DNA of 64,000 nucleotides, from NCBI RefSeq assembly GCF_005519465.1, contig NZ_CP027858.1, positions 4,836,001-4,900,000 on the forward strand. The letters are read 5' to 3'. The DNA is from Streptomyces clavuligerus (GTDB lineage Bacteria > Actinomycetota > Actinomycetes > Streptomycetales > Streptomycetaceae). The notes under the pieces are model-generated. The model was not told the DNA's origin, did not search any database, and saw only the letters and a list, made by a program, of their open reading frames with translations. A program made the position numbers and the translations under genes. Numbering within the stretch: the stretch's first letter is position 1; the number at the start of each line of letters is the position of its first letter. Positions 1 through 9,837 of this stretch are shown here, piece after piece.

Positions 1-471
1 GGACGAGGCGCCCGTCCACGACCAGCGGAAGCCGACGTTCTCCCCGTCGAAGGAGGCACGGGCGTCATACGCCTTGAAGTGCAGCGGGGCGCTGGGGGCC
101 GCCACCGCGTACCGCTCGGCGGGCCGGTCCGCGTCGGCGGACAGCACCGCGCGCAGCTCCTGCGCCCAGAACCCGGCCAGCGCCTCCTTGTCGGCCGGGA
201 GCACCAGCCGATAGGGGTCGTTCTCCTCCCTGAGCTGACCCGCCGCCGCCTCCATCAGCGGGTCCGCGCCCGGCCGGGGGGCCAGCCGCAGGACCACGGT
301 CCCCCGCTTGCCCGGGGAGAGAACCACCGACGCCAACGCCTCGTGGGGGATGCGGCGTTCGCGGAGCGCCTGGAACAGCTTCGGCGTGCGGTGTCCCCGT
401 TCAAAGCGGATGTGCACGGAGTCGGTCTCGAACTCCCAAGTGGCTTGAATTCCCGCCAGTACATCACCCAT
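1..471 (-). CDS. DUF4429 domain protein, C-terminus cut by window edge
   Basis: This is the N-terminal 157 codons of a protein of the DUF4429 family, running off the left edge without a stop. The translation begins MGDVLAGIQATWEFETDSVH, and continues with the family's segments KLFQALRERRIP and LMEAAAGQLREENDPYRLVL and a second-repeat start SFDGENVGFRWSW. The family is named but its function is not known to me; the tandem domain is usually described as a possible membrane-binding (PH-like) fold. The ATG at 471 is chosen because the family normally starts with this MGDVLAG motif. A 213-bp ORF in another frame covering the same DNA is a shadow. Confidence 0.85.
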   Translation of the reverse strand, partial: MGDVLAGIQATWEFETDSVHIRFERGHRTPKLFQALRERRIPHEALASVVLSPGKRGTVVLRLAPRPGADPLMEAAAGQLREENDPYRLVLPADKEALAGFWAQELRAVLSADADRPAERYAVAAPSAPLHFKAYDARASFDGENVGFRWSWTGASS

Positions 472-547
472 ACGCCTCATCGTAGGCGTCGCGGGGCCGC
501 GCGTCGCCCCTTGCGCGCAACCTGCCGTTCACGATGCTCTACGCGCG

Positions 548-1759
548 TCAGGCCGCTGCTTCGCCGTGAATATCACTGCGGCAGGTGTCGTCGGCGCCCG
601 CGCAGCTCACTCCGTGGTAGGCACCGACCCCTATCGCGGCGAAGTTCACCACACTTTCCGTACCCGGCTCGAAATAGCCGCTGTGGCCGATAGCTCCCGC
701 GGCCGACACCACCCGTGCCCCGAACTCGGGTGCGACGGGGTCCTCGCCGTGGCCGAGTCCGCCGACCTCCAGATGGGGGACGGCCCCGATCCAGTCGTCG
801 CCGTCCCGGGTCGCCCACACCCGGGCCCGGGCCCCCAGCTCGGTGACATGGGACGCGCGCATACCGGGGCTGCCCGCGACCGCGATGTCGGTCACCCGGG
901 CGGGCAGTCCGCGCGCGGCGAGCCCGCAGACCACCGAGCCGTAGCTGTGGCAGAACAGCGCGACACCGGCCCGCCGGGGCAGCGCGTCGGCCAGCGCCGT
1001 CAGCCGCAGGGCGCCCTCCTCGGCGAGCCGCCCGGTCACCGAGTCCATGCCGAGGCCGACGGGCGCGGTGTAGTCGGCCCAGGCGATGACGGCGGTACGG
1101 GTGCCGGGGGCGGCGGCCCGCTCCGCCGCGTACAGCGACTCGGCCATCCCGACCGGCGCGGAGTACCGGCGGGAGGTGCGCTGGAAGGTGAGGAGATGGG
1201 TGTCGACACCGGGGACGATCACGGAGATCCGCTCCGCCCGGTCGAGGTCGCCGAGGACTTCGGCGACCCGGCCCCGGCCCGCCGGGTCGAAGGCGAGGAT
1301 CTGCCGCCCGGGCCGCATCAGGGCCTCCAGCCGGTGCACCCGCCGCAGGGCGAGCCGGCGTCCATGGGGGCTGAGCGGGGCGGTCGCCAGCCGGGCGCGC
1401 TCCTGCCCCAGCGCACGGCCCAGCGCGATCCGGTTGGCGCGGTAGCGCAGGGCCGCGGGCGCGCCGTTGAGGTTGCCCACGACCAGGGGGAACCGCCGCG
1501 CCAGCCCCTGGCGCCCGGCCGGGCCCACCGAGGCGAGGAACGCCGCCGTCCGCGCGGGCGGACCGTCGGCGTCCGGCAGCGGCCGCCCCAGCACCCGTGC
1601 CGTGCGCCACTGCGCGAGCTGGGCCGCCCGAGGGTCGCGCGGGGTGCCGCTGTGCCGTACGGCGGTCCAGCCGGTGGTCGCCAGCATCAGCAGCACCACG
1701 ACGAGCGCCAGCGCGGTACGGCAGACGGCGGGCGCGGGGGAGGGGCCGAAGGAAATCAC
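548..1759 (-). CDS. alpha/beta hydrolase, DUF1023 type, membrane-anchored
   Basis: A 403-residue protein with an N-terminal hydrophobic segment (about residues 11-30) that is either a signal peptide or an anchor. The C-terminal half carries the alpha/beta hydrolase region of the DUF1023 family, with the nucleophile elbow CHSYGS and a late GHSGYF segment probably carrying the catalytic histidine. Activity is probably that of an esterase or lipase-like hydrolase acting outside the membrane; the substrate is unknown. The start is the GTG at 1759, because the reading frame upstream of it is only arginine/glycine-rich low-complexity translation without hydrolase features. It stands alone between two unrelated genes. 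Confidence 0.85.
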   Translation of the reverse strand: MISFGPSPAPAVCRTALALVVVLLMLATTGWTAVRHSGTPRDPRAAQLAQWRTARVLGRPLPDADGPPARTAAFLASVGPAGRQGLARRFPLVVGNLNGAPAALRYRANRIALGRALGQERARLATAPLSPHGRRLALRRVHRLEALMRPGRQILAFDPAGRGRVAEVLGDLDRAERISVIVPGVDTHLLTFQRTSRRYSAPVGMAESLYAAERAAAPGTRTAVIAWADYTAPVGLGMDSVTGRLAEEGALRLTALADALPRRAGVALFCHSYGSVVCGLAARGLPARVTDIAVAGSPGMRASHVTELGARARVWATRDGDDWIGAVPHLEVGGLGHGEDPVAPEFGARVVSAAGAIGHSGYFEPGTESVVNFAAIGVGAYHGVSCAGADDTCRSDIHGEAAA

Positions 1760-2050
1760 TGCGGGACACCCTAGGAGAACGTGCCCCGAACTCGGACGAA
1801 CCGTGAGGCAGATCACGTGTGAAACGCCGCGTACAGGGGAAAGGGCGCCGCTGCGGGCCGCCGTCGCCCCGGGTCGGCCGGGTGCCCGCCGCCCCGGCCG
1901 GGCGCCGGGTACGGACGTCAACCCGCCGCGCCGGACACCACCCCTGAGGGTGTCCCCCGTCCGGGTGGCGCCGACGGGATCCGGGGGCGGGCGCCGACCC
2001 GGCGGGACAGGGTGCGGTCGTACCATCCGAACGACATCCCGGGGGAAGTC

Positions 2051-2434
2051 ATGCGCCCATCCGCCGCCGCCGCGACCGCCGTCCCCGTCGCCGCCCTGCT
2101 GCTCGCCCTCACCGCCGCGCCCGCGCCCGCGTCCCCCCTGCCGCCGCTGTGGCGCGGGGAGTGCGCCACGGGGGCGCTCTGCCTCTGGGAGCGGGAGGGC
2201 TTCCGGGGCGCGCGGCAGACGCACGAGCTGTACACGACGGAGATCGACAGCTGTGTGCCGCTGCCGCCGGGCACCACGGCCGGTTCGCTCGCCAACCGCG
2301 CCGGACGCCCGGTCACCACATACCAGTCCGGGGAGTGCGAGGAGACGGGAGAGTTCGAGACCTACCCCGGCTCGGGCACCTGGGTGCCCCGTTCCCCGTA
2401 TCTGATCCGGGCGTTCAAGCTCTGGGAGAGCTGA
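2051..2434 (+). CDS. secreted peptidase inhibitor I36-like protein
   Basis: A 127-residue secreted protein with a clear signal peptide (hydrophobic, alanine-rich, residues about 5-25). The mature part has the pattern of small Streptomyces proteins annotated as peptidase inhibitor family I36: a GECATGALCLWE segment, an aromatic GF..GA element, four cysteines likely paired, and a C-terminal RAFKLW ending. The ATG at 2051 follows a GGGGGAAG purine run at good spacing, so an upstream in-frame methionine is not needed. The last 20 bp overlap the end of the convergent channel gene. Whether it inhibits a protease is inference from the family. Confidence 0.75.
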   Translation: MRPSAAAATAVPVAALLLALTAAPAPASPLPPLWRGECATGALCLWEREGFRGARQTHELYTTEIDSCVPLPPGTTAGSLANRAGRPVTTYQSGECEETGEFETYPGSGTWVPRSPYLIRAFKLWES

Positions 2435-3293
2435 CGGAATCCGCGCCCCCGGCCCCCTGCCGCGGCAGCCGCGCCCCCGCAGCCGCGGCACCCGGGGCCG
2501 GGGTCGCGGTGCCCGGCGCCGCCGCACCCGGGGGCGCGGCCGGGGCGCCCGGTGCCGGTGCCGGACCCGACAGCACCGCCACCTGCTCCCGCAGCGCCCG
2601 GACCTCCGCCGTCAGCGCCTCCAGCAGCTCCGTCTGCCGCCGCCCCGCCGCGTCCTCCCGTTCGAAACGGGAGATGAACCAGGCCGCGATGTTCGCGGTC
2701 ACCACACCCAGCAGCGCGATCCCCGACAGCATCAGCCCCACCGCGAGCACCCGCCCCAGGCCGGTCGTCGGGGCGTGGTCCCCGTACCCGACCGTCGTCA
2801 TCGTGGTGAAGGACCACCACACGGCGTCATCGAGGGTGCGGATATTGCCGCCGGGCGCGTTCCGCTCCACCTCCAGCACCGCCAGCGAGCCGAACATCAT
2901 CAGCCCGATCACCGAACCGCCGACATACACGGTCAGTGTGAGCTGGGAGGCCATCCGGGCCCTGCGGCCCACCAGCAGCAGGAGCGAGACCACCCGCAGC
3001 AGCCGCAGCGGGGCGAGCAGCGGCAGGGTCACCGCCAGCAGATCCAGCGGATGCCGCCGGACGAACTCCCACCGCTCCCGGGCCAGCGCCAGCCGTACGA
3101 GATAGTCCACCGCGAACACGCCCCAGACCGCCCACTCCGTGACCGCGCAGAGCCGGAGCACCCAGCCCCGCGCCCCGGGGGAGACGATCGGGACCGCGTA
3201 CGCCACCGCGAAGGCCACCGCGAGCAGCAGCAGCGGTGTCTGGGTCCGGGACTCCCAGCGGGTCAGTCGTGTGCGTTCCGTCATGGCGGGCAT
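2415..3293 (-). CDS. potassium channel family protein
   Basis: A 292-residue ion channel of the voltage-gated-like two-pore-helix superfamily. Hydrophobic segments at about residues 20-40, 50-70, 85-110 and 125-145 precede a pore loop with the selectivity filter TTVGYGD and a last membrane helix. The C-terminus has an acidic/basic coiled-coil stretch (residues about 215-245) followed by a proline/alanine-rich tail. The filter indicates potassium conduction. Two ATGs nine bases apart (3293 and 3284) are both possible starts, and neither has a strong Shine-Dalgarno. The 3' end overlaps the convergent inhibitor gene by 20 bp. Confidence 0.9.
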   Translation of the reverse strand: MPAMTERTRLTRWESRTQTPLLLLAVAFAVAYAVPIVSPGARGWVLRLCAVTEWAVWGVFAVDYLVRLALARERWEFVRRHPLDLLAVTLPLLAPLRLLRVVSLLLLVGRRARMASQLTLTVYVGGSVIGLMMFGSLAVLEVERNAPGGNIRTLDDAVWWSFTTMTTVGYGDHAPTTGLGRVLAVGLMLSGIALLGVVTANIAAWFISRFEREDAAGRRQTELLEALTAEVRALREQVAVLSGPAPAPGAPAAPPGAAAPGTATPAPGAAAAGARLPRQGAGGADSVSSPRA

Positions 3294-3441
3294 CGTAGGG
3301 AGCGCGCGGGGGGCGGCGGGGCCGCTGCCCCACCGCCCACTCCGTCAGGTGAACCGCCGGGCCGCGGGTGGACCCGGCCCGCCCGGCCCACAGCCTCGGG
3401 GCCCGGCGCCGGAAGAGCACGGCCCGGGCCGCGGACGCATC

Positions 3442-6174
3442 TCAGGCGTCGCCGCCCGCCGCCCCCGGGTCCGCCGCCCGCACATCGAGCAGCCGGTAGC
3501 GGTCCACCGCCTGCTTCAGCGCCGAACGGTCGACCTTGCCGTCCCGCGCCAGCTCGGTGAGGACCGCGAGCACGATCGACTGCGCGTCGATGTGGAAGAA
3601 GCGCCGGGCCGCCCCCCGGGTGTCCGCGAACCCGAAGCCGTCCGCGCCCAGCGAGGTCCAGCGGCCCGGCACCCAGCGGGAGATCTGGTCCGGCACCGAC
3701 CGCATCCAGTCCGACACCGCGACGAACGGGCCCTCGGCCCCCGAGAGCTTCCGGGTGACATACGGAACGCGCTGCTCCTCCTCCGGGTGGAGCAGATTGT
3801 GCTCCTCGGCCGCCACCGCCTCCCGCCGCAGCTCGTTCCACGAGGTCGCCGACCAGACATCGGCCCGGACGTCCCACTCCTCGGCGAGCAGCCGCTGCGC
3901 CTCCAGCGCCCACGGCACCGCCACCCCCGAGGCCAGGATCTGCGCGGGCACCGCGCCCGCCGTCCCGGCGCGGAAGCGGTGGACGCCCCGGAGGATGCCC
4001 TCGACGTCCACGTCCGCCGGCTCGGCCGGGTGCTGGATCGGCTCGTTGTAGACCGTCAGATAGTAGAAGACGTCCTCCGGGGCCTCGCCGTACATCCGGC
4101 GCAGCCCGTCCTTGACGATGTGCGCGATCTCGAAGCCGAACGCCGGGTCGTAGGCGACACACCCCGGGTTGGTCGACGCCAGGAGCTGCGAGTGGCCGTC
4201 CGCGTGCTGGAGCCCCTCCCCGGTCAGCGTGGTCCGCCCCGCCGTCGCCCCGAGGACGAACCCGCGCGCGAGCTGGTCGGCCATCTGCCAGAACTGGTCA
4301 CCGGTGCGCTGGAAACCGAACATCGAGTAGAAGACGTACACCGGGATCAGATGTTCGCCGTGGGTCGCGTACGACGAGCCCGCCGCGATCAGCGAGGCCG
4401 TGCACCCGGCCTCGGAGATGCCGTCGTGCAGCATCTGCCCGGTCGGGGACTCCTTGTACGCGAGCAGCAGATCCCGGTCCACCGCCTCGTACTGCTGGCC
4501 CAGCGGGTTGTAGATCTTCGCGCTGGGAAAGAAGGAGTCCATGCCGAACGTGCGGTACTCGTCCGGCGCGATCAGGACGAACCGCCTGCCGATCCCCTTG
4601 TCCCGCATCAGGTCCTTCAGCAGCCGCACAAAGGCCATGGTCGTGGCGATCGACTGCTGCCCTGAGCCCTTGCGCACCGCCGCGTACGCCGTGTCCCCCG
4701 GCAGCGTCAGCGGCCGGGCCCGCACCACCCGGGTGGGCACATAGCCGCCCAGCGCCCGGCGGCGGTCGTGCATGTACTGGATCTCCTCCGAGCCCCGGCC
4801 CGGGTGGTAGTACGGCGGCGGGCCGCTCTCCAGCCGGGCGTCGGTGATCGGCAGATGCAGCCGGTCCCTGAAGCCCTTCAGATCGTCGACCGTCAGTTTC
4901 TTCATCTGATGGGTGGCGTTGCGGCCCTCGAAGTTGGGGCCGAGCGTCCACCCCTTGACCGTCTGGGCGAGCACCACCGTCGGCTGGCCCCGGTGCTCCT
5001 TGGCCGCCTGGAACGCCGCGAAGACCTTGCGGTGGTCGTGGCCGCCGCGCCCCAGGTGCAGGATCTGCTCGTCGGTCATGCCCCCGACCATCGCGCGCAG
5101 CCGGTGGTCACCGCCGAAGAAGTGCTCCCGGATGTACGCGCCGGTCTCGGTCGCGTAGGTCTGGAACTGGCCGTCGGGGGTGGTGTTCAACTTGTTGACG
5201 AGGACCCCGTCGCGGTCCTGCGCCAGCAGCGGGTCCCAGGAGCGGTCCCAGACCAGCTTGATCACATTCCAGCCCGCGCCCCGGAAGACGGACTCCAGCT
5301 CCTGGATGATCTTTCCGTTGCCGCGGACCGGGCCGTCGAGGCGCTGGAGGTTGCAGTTGACCACGAAGGTCAGATTGTCCAGCCCCTCCCGCGCGGCGAT
5401 GGTGAGCTGCCCCAGCGACTCCGGCTCGTCCATCTCGCCGTCGCCGAGGAAGGCCCAGACATGGGAGCGCGAGGTGTCGGCGATGCCCCGGGCCTGGAGA
5501 TAGCGGTTCATCCGCGCCTGGTAGATCGCGCCGAGCGGACCCAGCCCCATGGAGACCGTGGGGAACTCCCAGAAGTCCGGCATCAGCCGGGGGTGCGGAT
5601 AGCTGGAGAGACCGTCCGGCGCCTTCGACTTCTCCTGGCGGAACGCGTCGAGCTGCGCCTCCGTCAGCCGGTCGAGCAGAAACGCGCGGGCGTAGATACC
5701 GGGCGAGGCATGGCCCTGGAAGAAGATCTGGTCACCGCCGTCGCCCTCGTCCTTGCCCCGGAAGAAGTGGTTGAAACCCACGTCGTAGAGGGAGGCGGAG
5801 GAGGCGAAGGTCGCGATGTGCCCGCCGACACCGATCCCGGGGCGCTGCGCCCGGGACACCATCACCGCCGCGTTCCACCGGGTGGCGTTGAGGACCCGCC
5901 GTTCGATCTCCTCGTTGCCGGGGAAGAACGGCTCGTCCCGGGTCGCGATGGTGTTCACATAGTCCGTGCTGCGCATCTCCGGTACGGCGACCCGCTTCTC
6001 CCGGGCGCGCTCGATCAGCCGGAGCATCAGATAGCGGGCCCGCTCCCGGCCCCGCTGGTCCACGGCCGCGTCGAGTGAGTCCAGCCACTCCCGGGTCTCC
6101 TCCGGGTCGAAGTCCGGGACCTGGCTGGGGAGGCCGCCAATGATGATCGGGTTGCCATCTGATCCGGAAGCCAC
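3442..6174 (-). CDS. aceE: pyruvate dehydrogenase E1 component, homodimeric type
   Basis: A 910-residue thiamine-diphosphate enzyme that decarboxylates pyruvate and passes the acetyl group to the E2 lipoyl subunit, linking glycolysis to the citrate cycle. Length fits the fused (homodimeric) AceE family. The ThDP/magnesium motif appears as [10 protein letters not shown] at about residues 244-253 with a matching [11 protein letters not shown] about 30 residues later; the N-terminus has the [23 protein letters not shown] family segment with one central part visible as [11 protein letters not shown]. The GTG at 6174 is the only sensible start. The gene is monocistronic here, with no E2/E3 gene nearby, which is the usual situation in Streptomyces. 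Confidence 0.97.
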   Translation of the reverse strand: MASGSDGNPIIIGGLPSQVPDFDPEETREWLDSLDAAVDQRGRERARYLMLRLIERAREKRVAVPEMRSTDYVNTIATRDEPFFPGNEEIERRVLNATRWNAAVMVSRAQRPGIGVGGHIATFASSASLYDVGFNHFFRGKDEGDGGDQIFFQGHASPGIYARAFLLDRLTEAQLDAFRQEKSKAPDGLSSYPHPRLMPDFWEFPTVSMGLGPLGAIYQARMNRYLQARGIADTSRSHVWAFLGDGEMDEPESLGQLTIAAREGLDNLTFVVNCNLQRLDGPVRGNGKIIQELESVFRGAGWNVIKLVWDRSWDPLLAQDRDGVLVNKLNTTPDGQFQTYATETGAYIREHFFGGDHRLRAMVGGMTDEQILHLGRGGHDHRKVFAAFQAAKEHRGQPTVVLAQTVKGWTLGPNFEGRNATHQMKKLTVDDLKGFRDRLHLPITDARLESGPPPYYHPGRGSEEIQYMHDRRRALGGYVPTRVVRARPLTLPGDTAYAAVRKGSGQQSIATTMAFVRLLKDLMRDKGIGRRFVLIAPDEYRTFGMDSFFPSAKIYNPLGQQYEAVDRDLLLAYKESPTGQMLHDGISEAGCTASLIAAGSSYATHGEHLIPVYVFYSMFGFQRTGDQFWQMADQLARGFVLGATAGRTTLTGEGLQHADGHSQLLASTNPGCVAYDPAFGFEIAHIVKDGLRRMYGEAPEDVFYYLTVYNEPIQHPAEPADVDVEGILRGVHRFRAGTAGAVPAQILASGVAVPWALEAQRLLAEEWDVRADVWSATSWNELRREAVAAEEHNLLHPEEEQRVPYVTRKLSGAEGPFVAVSDWMRSVPDQISRWVPGRWTSLGADGFGFADTRGAARRFFHIDAQSIVLAVLTELARDGKVDRSALKQAVDRYRLLDVRAADPGAAGGDA

Positions 6175-6696
6175 GCTAATCCTTCGCTGCTCGGAGTGGT
6201 CTGCCGGAAGGACCGTCGGGAGCTCCCGCAGAGATGTCAGGCGGTGCCGTACCGCCTCCCATCGTGTACCCCGGGGCGCTAAACGTCATCTTTACCGAGG
6301 GGTAACCCGTGATCCCGAACGCTTCCGGTGTCATCCTGGACATCCTGTCCGTCCAGGCGGCGGCGACAGGACCGGCGCGCGGGCGCGGAGCGCGAACCTC
6401 AAGGGCAAAAGTGCCACCTTACGCCTGGTCCCGGGACCGGGCGCGAGCGGGTGTTCGGTTCGGGGGGACACCTTCGGGCGACGTAAAGTGGCAAACGCGG
6501 CTGAATCGCGTGACAGATTGCACGGATCGTGGCCGAACGTGTCTGGAGTTGCGTCGAGACGGGCGCAAACGTCACCGTTTCGGCGGTCCGGACGGCCGGG
6601 TACTTGCGCGATCCGTCCCGCCCGTGTGGACTACGGCCAACGCCACGCGTACGCGCGAGGCCGCAGCATTTACCGAACATGATCAGGAGGCAAGCC
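6175..6696. other. divergent intergenic region between aceE and DUF3052 gene
   Basis: These 522 bases separate two divergently transcribed genes and must hold both promoters and the aceE leader. I see no coding sequence: the ORFs covering it are arginine-rich shadows. It is less GC-rich than its surroundings near 6480-6560 and 6660-6680, which fits promoter DNA, but I could not assign convincing -10 and -35 boxes. Confidence 0.5.
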
Positions 6697-7119
6697 GTGA
6701 GCGCGACCGCGGACCACGCGGAGGAGCGGACCAACCCGGCAGCGAGGCTGGGGTTCGAGCCCGGACAGGTGGTCCAGGAGATCGGCTACGACGACGACGT
6801 CGACCAGGATCTCCGTGATGGCATCGAGTCCGTGATCGGCCAGGACCTCGTGGACGAGGATTACGACGACGTCGCCGACGTCGTCGTCCTCTGGTTCCGT
6901 GACGAGGACGGCGACCTGACGGACGCCCTGGTGGACGCCATCGGTCTGCTGGAGGACGGCGGCACCATCTGGCTGCTGACCCCGAAGACCGGCCGGGACG
7001 GCTACATCGAGCCCAGCGACATCCAGGACGCCGCGCAGACGGCGGGTCTCTCACAGGCCCGCAGCATCAGCGTGGCGCAGGACTGGTCCGGCACCAAGCT
7101 GGCGGCCCCCAGGCGCTAA
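6697..7119 (+). CDS. DUF3052 family protein
   Basis: A 140-residue acidic protein of the DUF3052 family, conserved in actinomycetes and typically next to aceE. It contains the core segments RLGFEPGQVVQEIGYDDDVD and LLEDGGTIWLLTPKTGR. The function is not established to my knowledge. The GTG at 6697 is chosen because a perfect AGGAGG lies at 6685-6690, six bases upstream; longer in-frame starts have no ribosome site. The gene is divergent from aceE and followed by a peroxiredoxin gene. Confidence 0.9.
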   Translation: MSATADHAEERTNPAARLGFEPGQVVQEIGYDDDVDQDLRDGIESVIGQDLVDEDYDDVADVVVLWFRDEDGDLTDALVDAIGLLEDGGTIWLLTPKTGRDGYIEPSDIQDAAQTAGLSQARSISVAQDWSGTKLAAPRR

Positions 7120-7241
7120 ACCGTCACAGAGAGTGAGACCCGGGTCGTTGTGACACCCGGGCGATAAGACCTGGCTCGCTCCGGGAGCCACCAGCCCCGG
7201 ACCGTATGCCCCGGGCCGTGCGCCGAAAGGCCCATGTGCCC

Positions 7242-7272
7242 AGGCCCCCTCCGGTACCGCCTGAGGGGGCCT
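7242..7272 (+). terminator. hairpin after DUF3052 gene
   Basis: A 10-bp perfect stem (7242-7251 with 7263-7272) and an 11-base loop lie in the gap between the DUF3052 and peroxiredoxin genes. There is no U-tract, as is common for GC-rich actinomycete terminators. Confidence 0.5.
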
Positions 7273-7383
7273 TCGCGCGTTCCGCACGAGGTCGCGGACG
7301 GCCTAGGGTGGAGCCGCCGGCCGCAGGGGCCCGGCGGTGCGGCGGCGCATGGGGCGCGGCCGCGCGGAAGGGAACCACACGCC

Positions 7384-7842
7384 ATGGCGATCGAGGCCGG
7401 TACCAGGGCTCCGGAGTTCGCGCTGCGGGACAACCACGGCCGGACCGTGCGCCTCGCCGACCTCCGCGGTGAGCGGAACGTCGTGCTCGTCTTCTATCCG
7501 TTCGCCTTCACCGGGGTCTGCACCGGTGAGCTGCGGGCGCTCCAGGACGCGCTGCCGTCGTTCGCCGCCGCCGGCGCCGAGGTGCTGGCCGTCTCCAACG
7601 ACTCCATCCACACCCTGCGGGTCTACGGGGAGCAGGAGGGCCTGGACCTTCCGCTGCTGTCGGACTTCTGGCCGCACGGCGAGGTCTCGCGGGCGTACGG
7701 CGTGTTCGACGAGGAGAAGGGGTGCGCGGTGCGCGGGACCTTCGTGATCGACAGGGCGGGCACGGTCCGCTGGACCGTCGTCAACGCCCTGTCCGACGCG
7801 CGGGACACCACGGACTACCTCACCGCGCTGCGGGCGCTCTGA
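7384..7842 (+). CDS. peroxiredoxin, AhpC/TSA family (AhpE-like)
   Basis: A 152-residue thiol peroxidase of the AhpE/BCP-like group that reduces hydrogen peroxide and organic peroxides. The active-site signature PFAFTGVCTGE places the peroxidatic cysteine at residue 46, with the conserved proline and threonine upstream. A second cysteine occurs in the segment EEKGCAVRGTF near residue 119, which could resolve the sulfenate or be incidental. The ATG at 7384 directly starts the conserved fold. It lies between the DUF3052 gene and the Ter cluster, fitting a general stress neighbourhood. Confidence 0.93.
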   Translation: MAIEAGTRAPEFALRDNHGRTVRLADLRGERNVVLVFYPFAFTGVCTGELRALQDALPSFAAAGAEVLAVSNDSIHTLRVYGEQEGLDLPLLSDFWPHGEVSRAYGVFDEEKGCAVRGTFVIDRAGTVRWTVVNALSDARDTTDYLTALRAL

Positions 7843-8057
7843 TGTCTCCGAGAGCGGTGTTCCAGCAGCTCAGAGGGGTGGTTTCAGTGGCTCGGAGGGG
7901 TGCGGACGGGGCTTTGTGACGGCCGTCCGGCGGTGTTGGGGTGTCGTCTCGCGTCAAAGCCTGTCCCGTCCGGGAACCGGTCACTAGGATCCATTCGTTG
8001 ATCCGGTACAAGAACGCACGACGGGGCGCTGCCCCTGAAACATCACTGGAGGGACTC

Positions 8058-8633
8058 GTGGGAGTCAGCCTCAGCAAGGGCGGCAACGTCTCGCTGACCA
8101 AGGCCGCGCCCGGTCTGACCGCCGTCATCGTGGGTCTGGGCTGGGACGTCCGTACCACCACCGGTACGGACTTCGACCTGGACGCGAGCGCGCTGCTGGC
8201 CAACGCCGAGGGCAAGGTCACCGGCGACGGTAACTTCGTCTTCTTCAACAACCTGAAGAGCCCCGAGGGCTCTGTCGAGCACACCGGTGACAACCTCACC
8301 GGTGCGGGCGAGGGTGACGACGAGCAGATCAAGGTCAACCTGGCGACGGTGCCCGCCGATGTGGACAAGATCGTCTTCCCGGTCTCGATCTACGAGGCGG
8401 ACGGCCGCCAGCAGTCCTTCGGCCAGGTGCGCAACGCGTTCATCCGCGTGGTGAACCAGGCGGACGGCCAGGAGCTGGCCCGTTACGACCTGAGCGAGGA
8501 CGCATCGACGGAGACCGCCATGGTCTTCGGCGAGCTGTACCGCAACGGCGCCGAGTGGAAGTTCCGGGCCATCGGCCAGGGCTACGCCTCGGGTCTGCGC
8601 GGCATCGCGCAGGACTTCGGCGTCAACGTCTGA
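8058..8633 (+). CDS. terD: TerD family protein, first copy
   Basis: A 191-residue TerD-domain protein. The calcium-binding TerD signature is visible as FDLDASALL, with the family's [15 protein letters not shown] and [13 protein letters not shown] segments and the C-terminal [12 protein letters not shown]. TerD proteins are small cytoplasmic proteins associated with tellurite, oxidative and phage-stress phenotypes. The GTG start at 8058 has a GGAGGG ribosome site at 8048-8053. It is followed by a strong hairpin and then by a close paralog. Confidence 0.95.
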   Translation: MGVSLSKGGNVSLTKAAPGLTAVIVGLGWDVRTTTGTDFDLDASALLANAEGKVTGDGNFVFFNNLKSPEGSVEHTGDNLTGAGEGDDEQIKVNLATVPADVDKIVFPVSIYEADGRQQSFGQVRNAFIRVVNQADGQELARYDLSEDASTETAMVFGELYRNGAEWKFRAIGQGYASGLRGIAQDFGVNV

Positions 8634-8713
8634 GCACAGCCCTGCCGCCCGGACGGGCGGGGCCGGGTCCACGGGGCTTGGCCGCCGTCCGCCCGTCCGG
8701 GCCGTCCGGGCCC

Positions 8714-8760
8714 GCGCGTCCGGCGCCGCACACCCCCGTGGTGTGCGGCGCCGGACGCGC
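8714..8760 (+). terminator. strong hairpin between the two TerD genes
   Basis: A perfect 21-bp inverted repeat (8714-8734 with 8740-8760) and a five-base loop lie 80 bp after the first TerD stop. It should end or attenuate transcription, so the second TerD gene may depend on its own promoter. No U-tract is present. Confidence 0.75.
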
Positions 8761-8911
8761 CTGCGCGGACATCCGTACACGGGCCGGACATCCGTACGTG
8801 GGCCGGAGGAGCGTGGGTCCGGCCCCGGCGGGACCGTCCGCCGCGCCCGGCCCCGGGCCGGCCGGTGCCGCGGACGCCGAGAACCATCTGTTCGCTGGGG
8901 AGGACCAGAAC

Positions 8912-9488
8912 ATGGGTGTCACACTCGCCAAGGGGGGGCAATGTCTCCCTGTCCAAGGCCGCGCCGAATCTGACGCAGGTGCTGATCGGTCTGGGCTGGG
9001 ACGTCCGCACCACCACCGGTACGGACTTCGACCTGGACGCGAGCGCTCTGCTCTGCGAGAGCGGGCGAGTGCTGGGCGACGACTTCTTCGTCTTCTACAA
9101 CAATCTGAAGAGCCCCGAGGGCTCCGTCGAGCACACCGGTGACAACCTCACCGGCGCGGGCGACGGGGACGACGAATCGCTCGTCGTCGATCTCACCCTG
9201 GTCCCGGAGCGGGTGGACAAGATCGTCTTTCCGGTCTCCATCCATGAGGCGGACAACCGCCGCCAGACCTTCGGCCAGGTCGCCAACGCGTTCATCCGGG
9301 TGGTGAACCAGGCGGACGGCCAGGAGCTGGCCCGTTACGACCTGAGCGAGGACGCATCGACGGAGACCGCGATGATCTTCGGCGAGCTGTACCGCTACCA
9401 CGGCGAGTGGAAGTTCCGCGCGGTCGGCCAGGGCTATGCCTCGGGTCTGCGCGGTATCGCGCTCGACTTCGGGGTCGGCGTCTCGTAG
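8912..9488 (+). pseudogene. TerD family protein, second copy, frameshifted near its start
   Basis: A paralog of the preceding TerD with the same core ([33 protein letters not shown]). The natural ATG at 8912 has a GGGGAGGA ribosome site and reads MGVTLAKGG, exactly the TerD N-terminus, but a run of seven G at 8932-8938 throws it out of frame, while the rest of the protein ([14 protein letters not shown] onward) is open in the +1 frame. Six G would restore a normal 191-residue protein. A GTG at 8916 in the downstream frame could start a protein with a changed N-terminus. It is therefore either a sequencing error, a true recent mutation, or a slippage-controlled gene. Confidence 0.75.
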
Positions 9489-9837
9489 CGGCCCGCGCCG
9501 CACTTCGGCCCGGACCCGGGCCGGGCGCCGCCCCGCCGCGGCGCCCGCCCGCGATCCGGCCCTTCGTTCCGTTCTCCGCACCGCACCGCCCCGTTCCGAC
9601 CCGCTCCGTCGCCGTCCTGTCGCCGCTCCCGTTCCGTCCGCCTCTTCCGCACCTCTCGTTCCGGCTGTTTCTGGCGATTCCGCTGATTCAGCCGCGTCTG
9701 TTGCTTCAGTCTGTTGTCTGTTCACGATCTGTTGTTGTTCACGATCCGCATTCCGCGCACAGTACGGGGAATCCGGCCTCTGGTACGGGGGAGACCCTCC
9801 CTCAGGCTCCGCCCGGGGACCCCCATGACACGATTGG

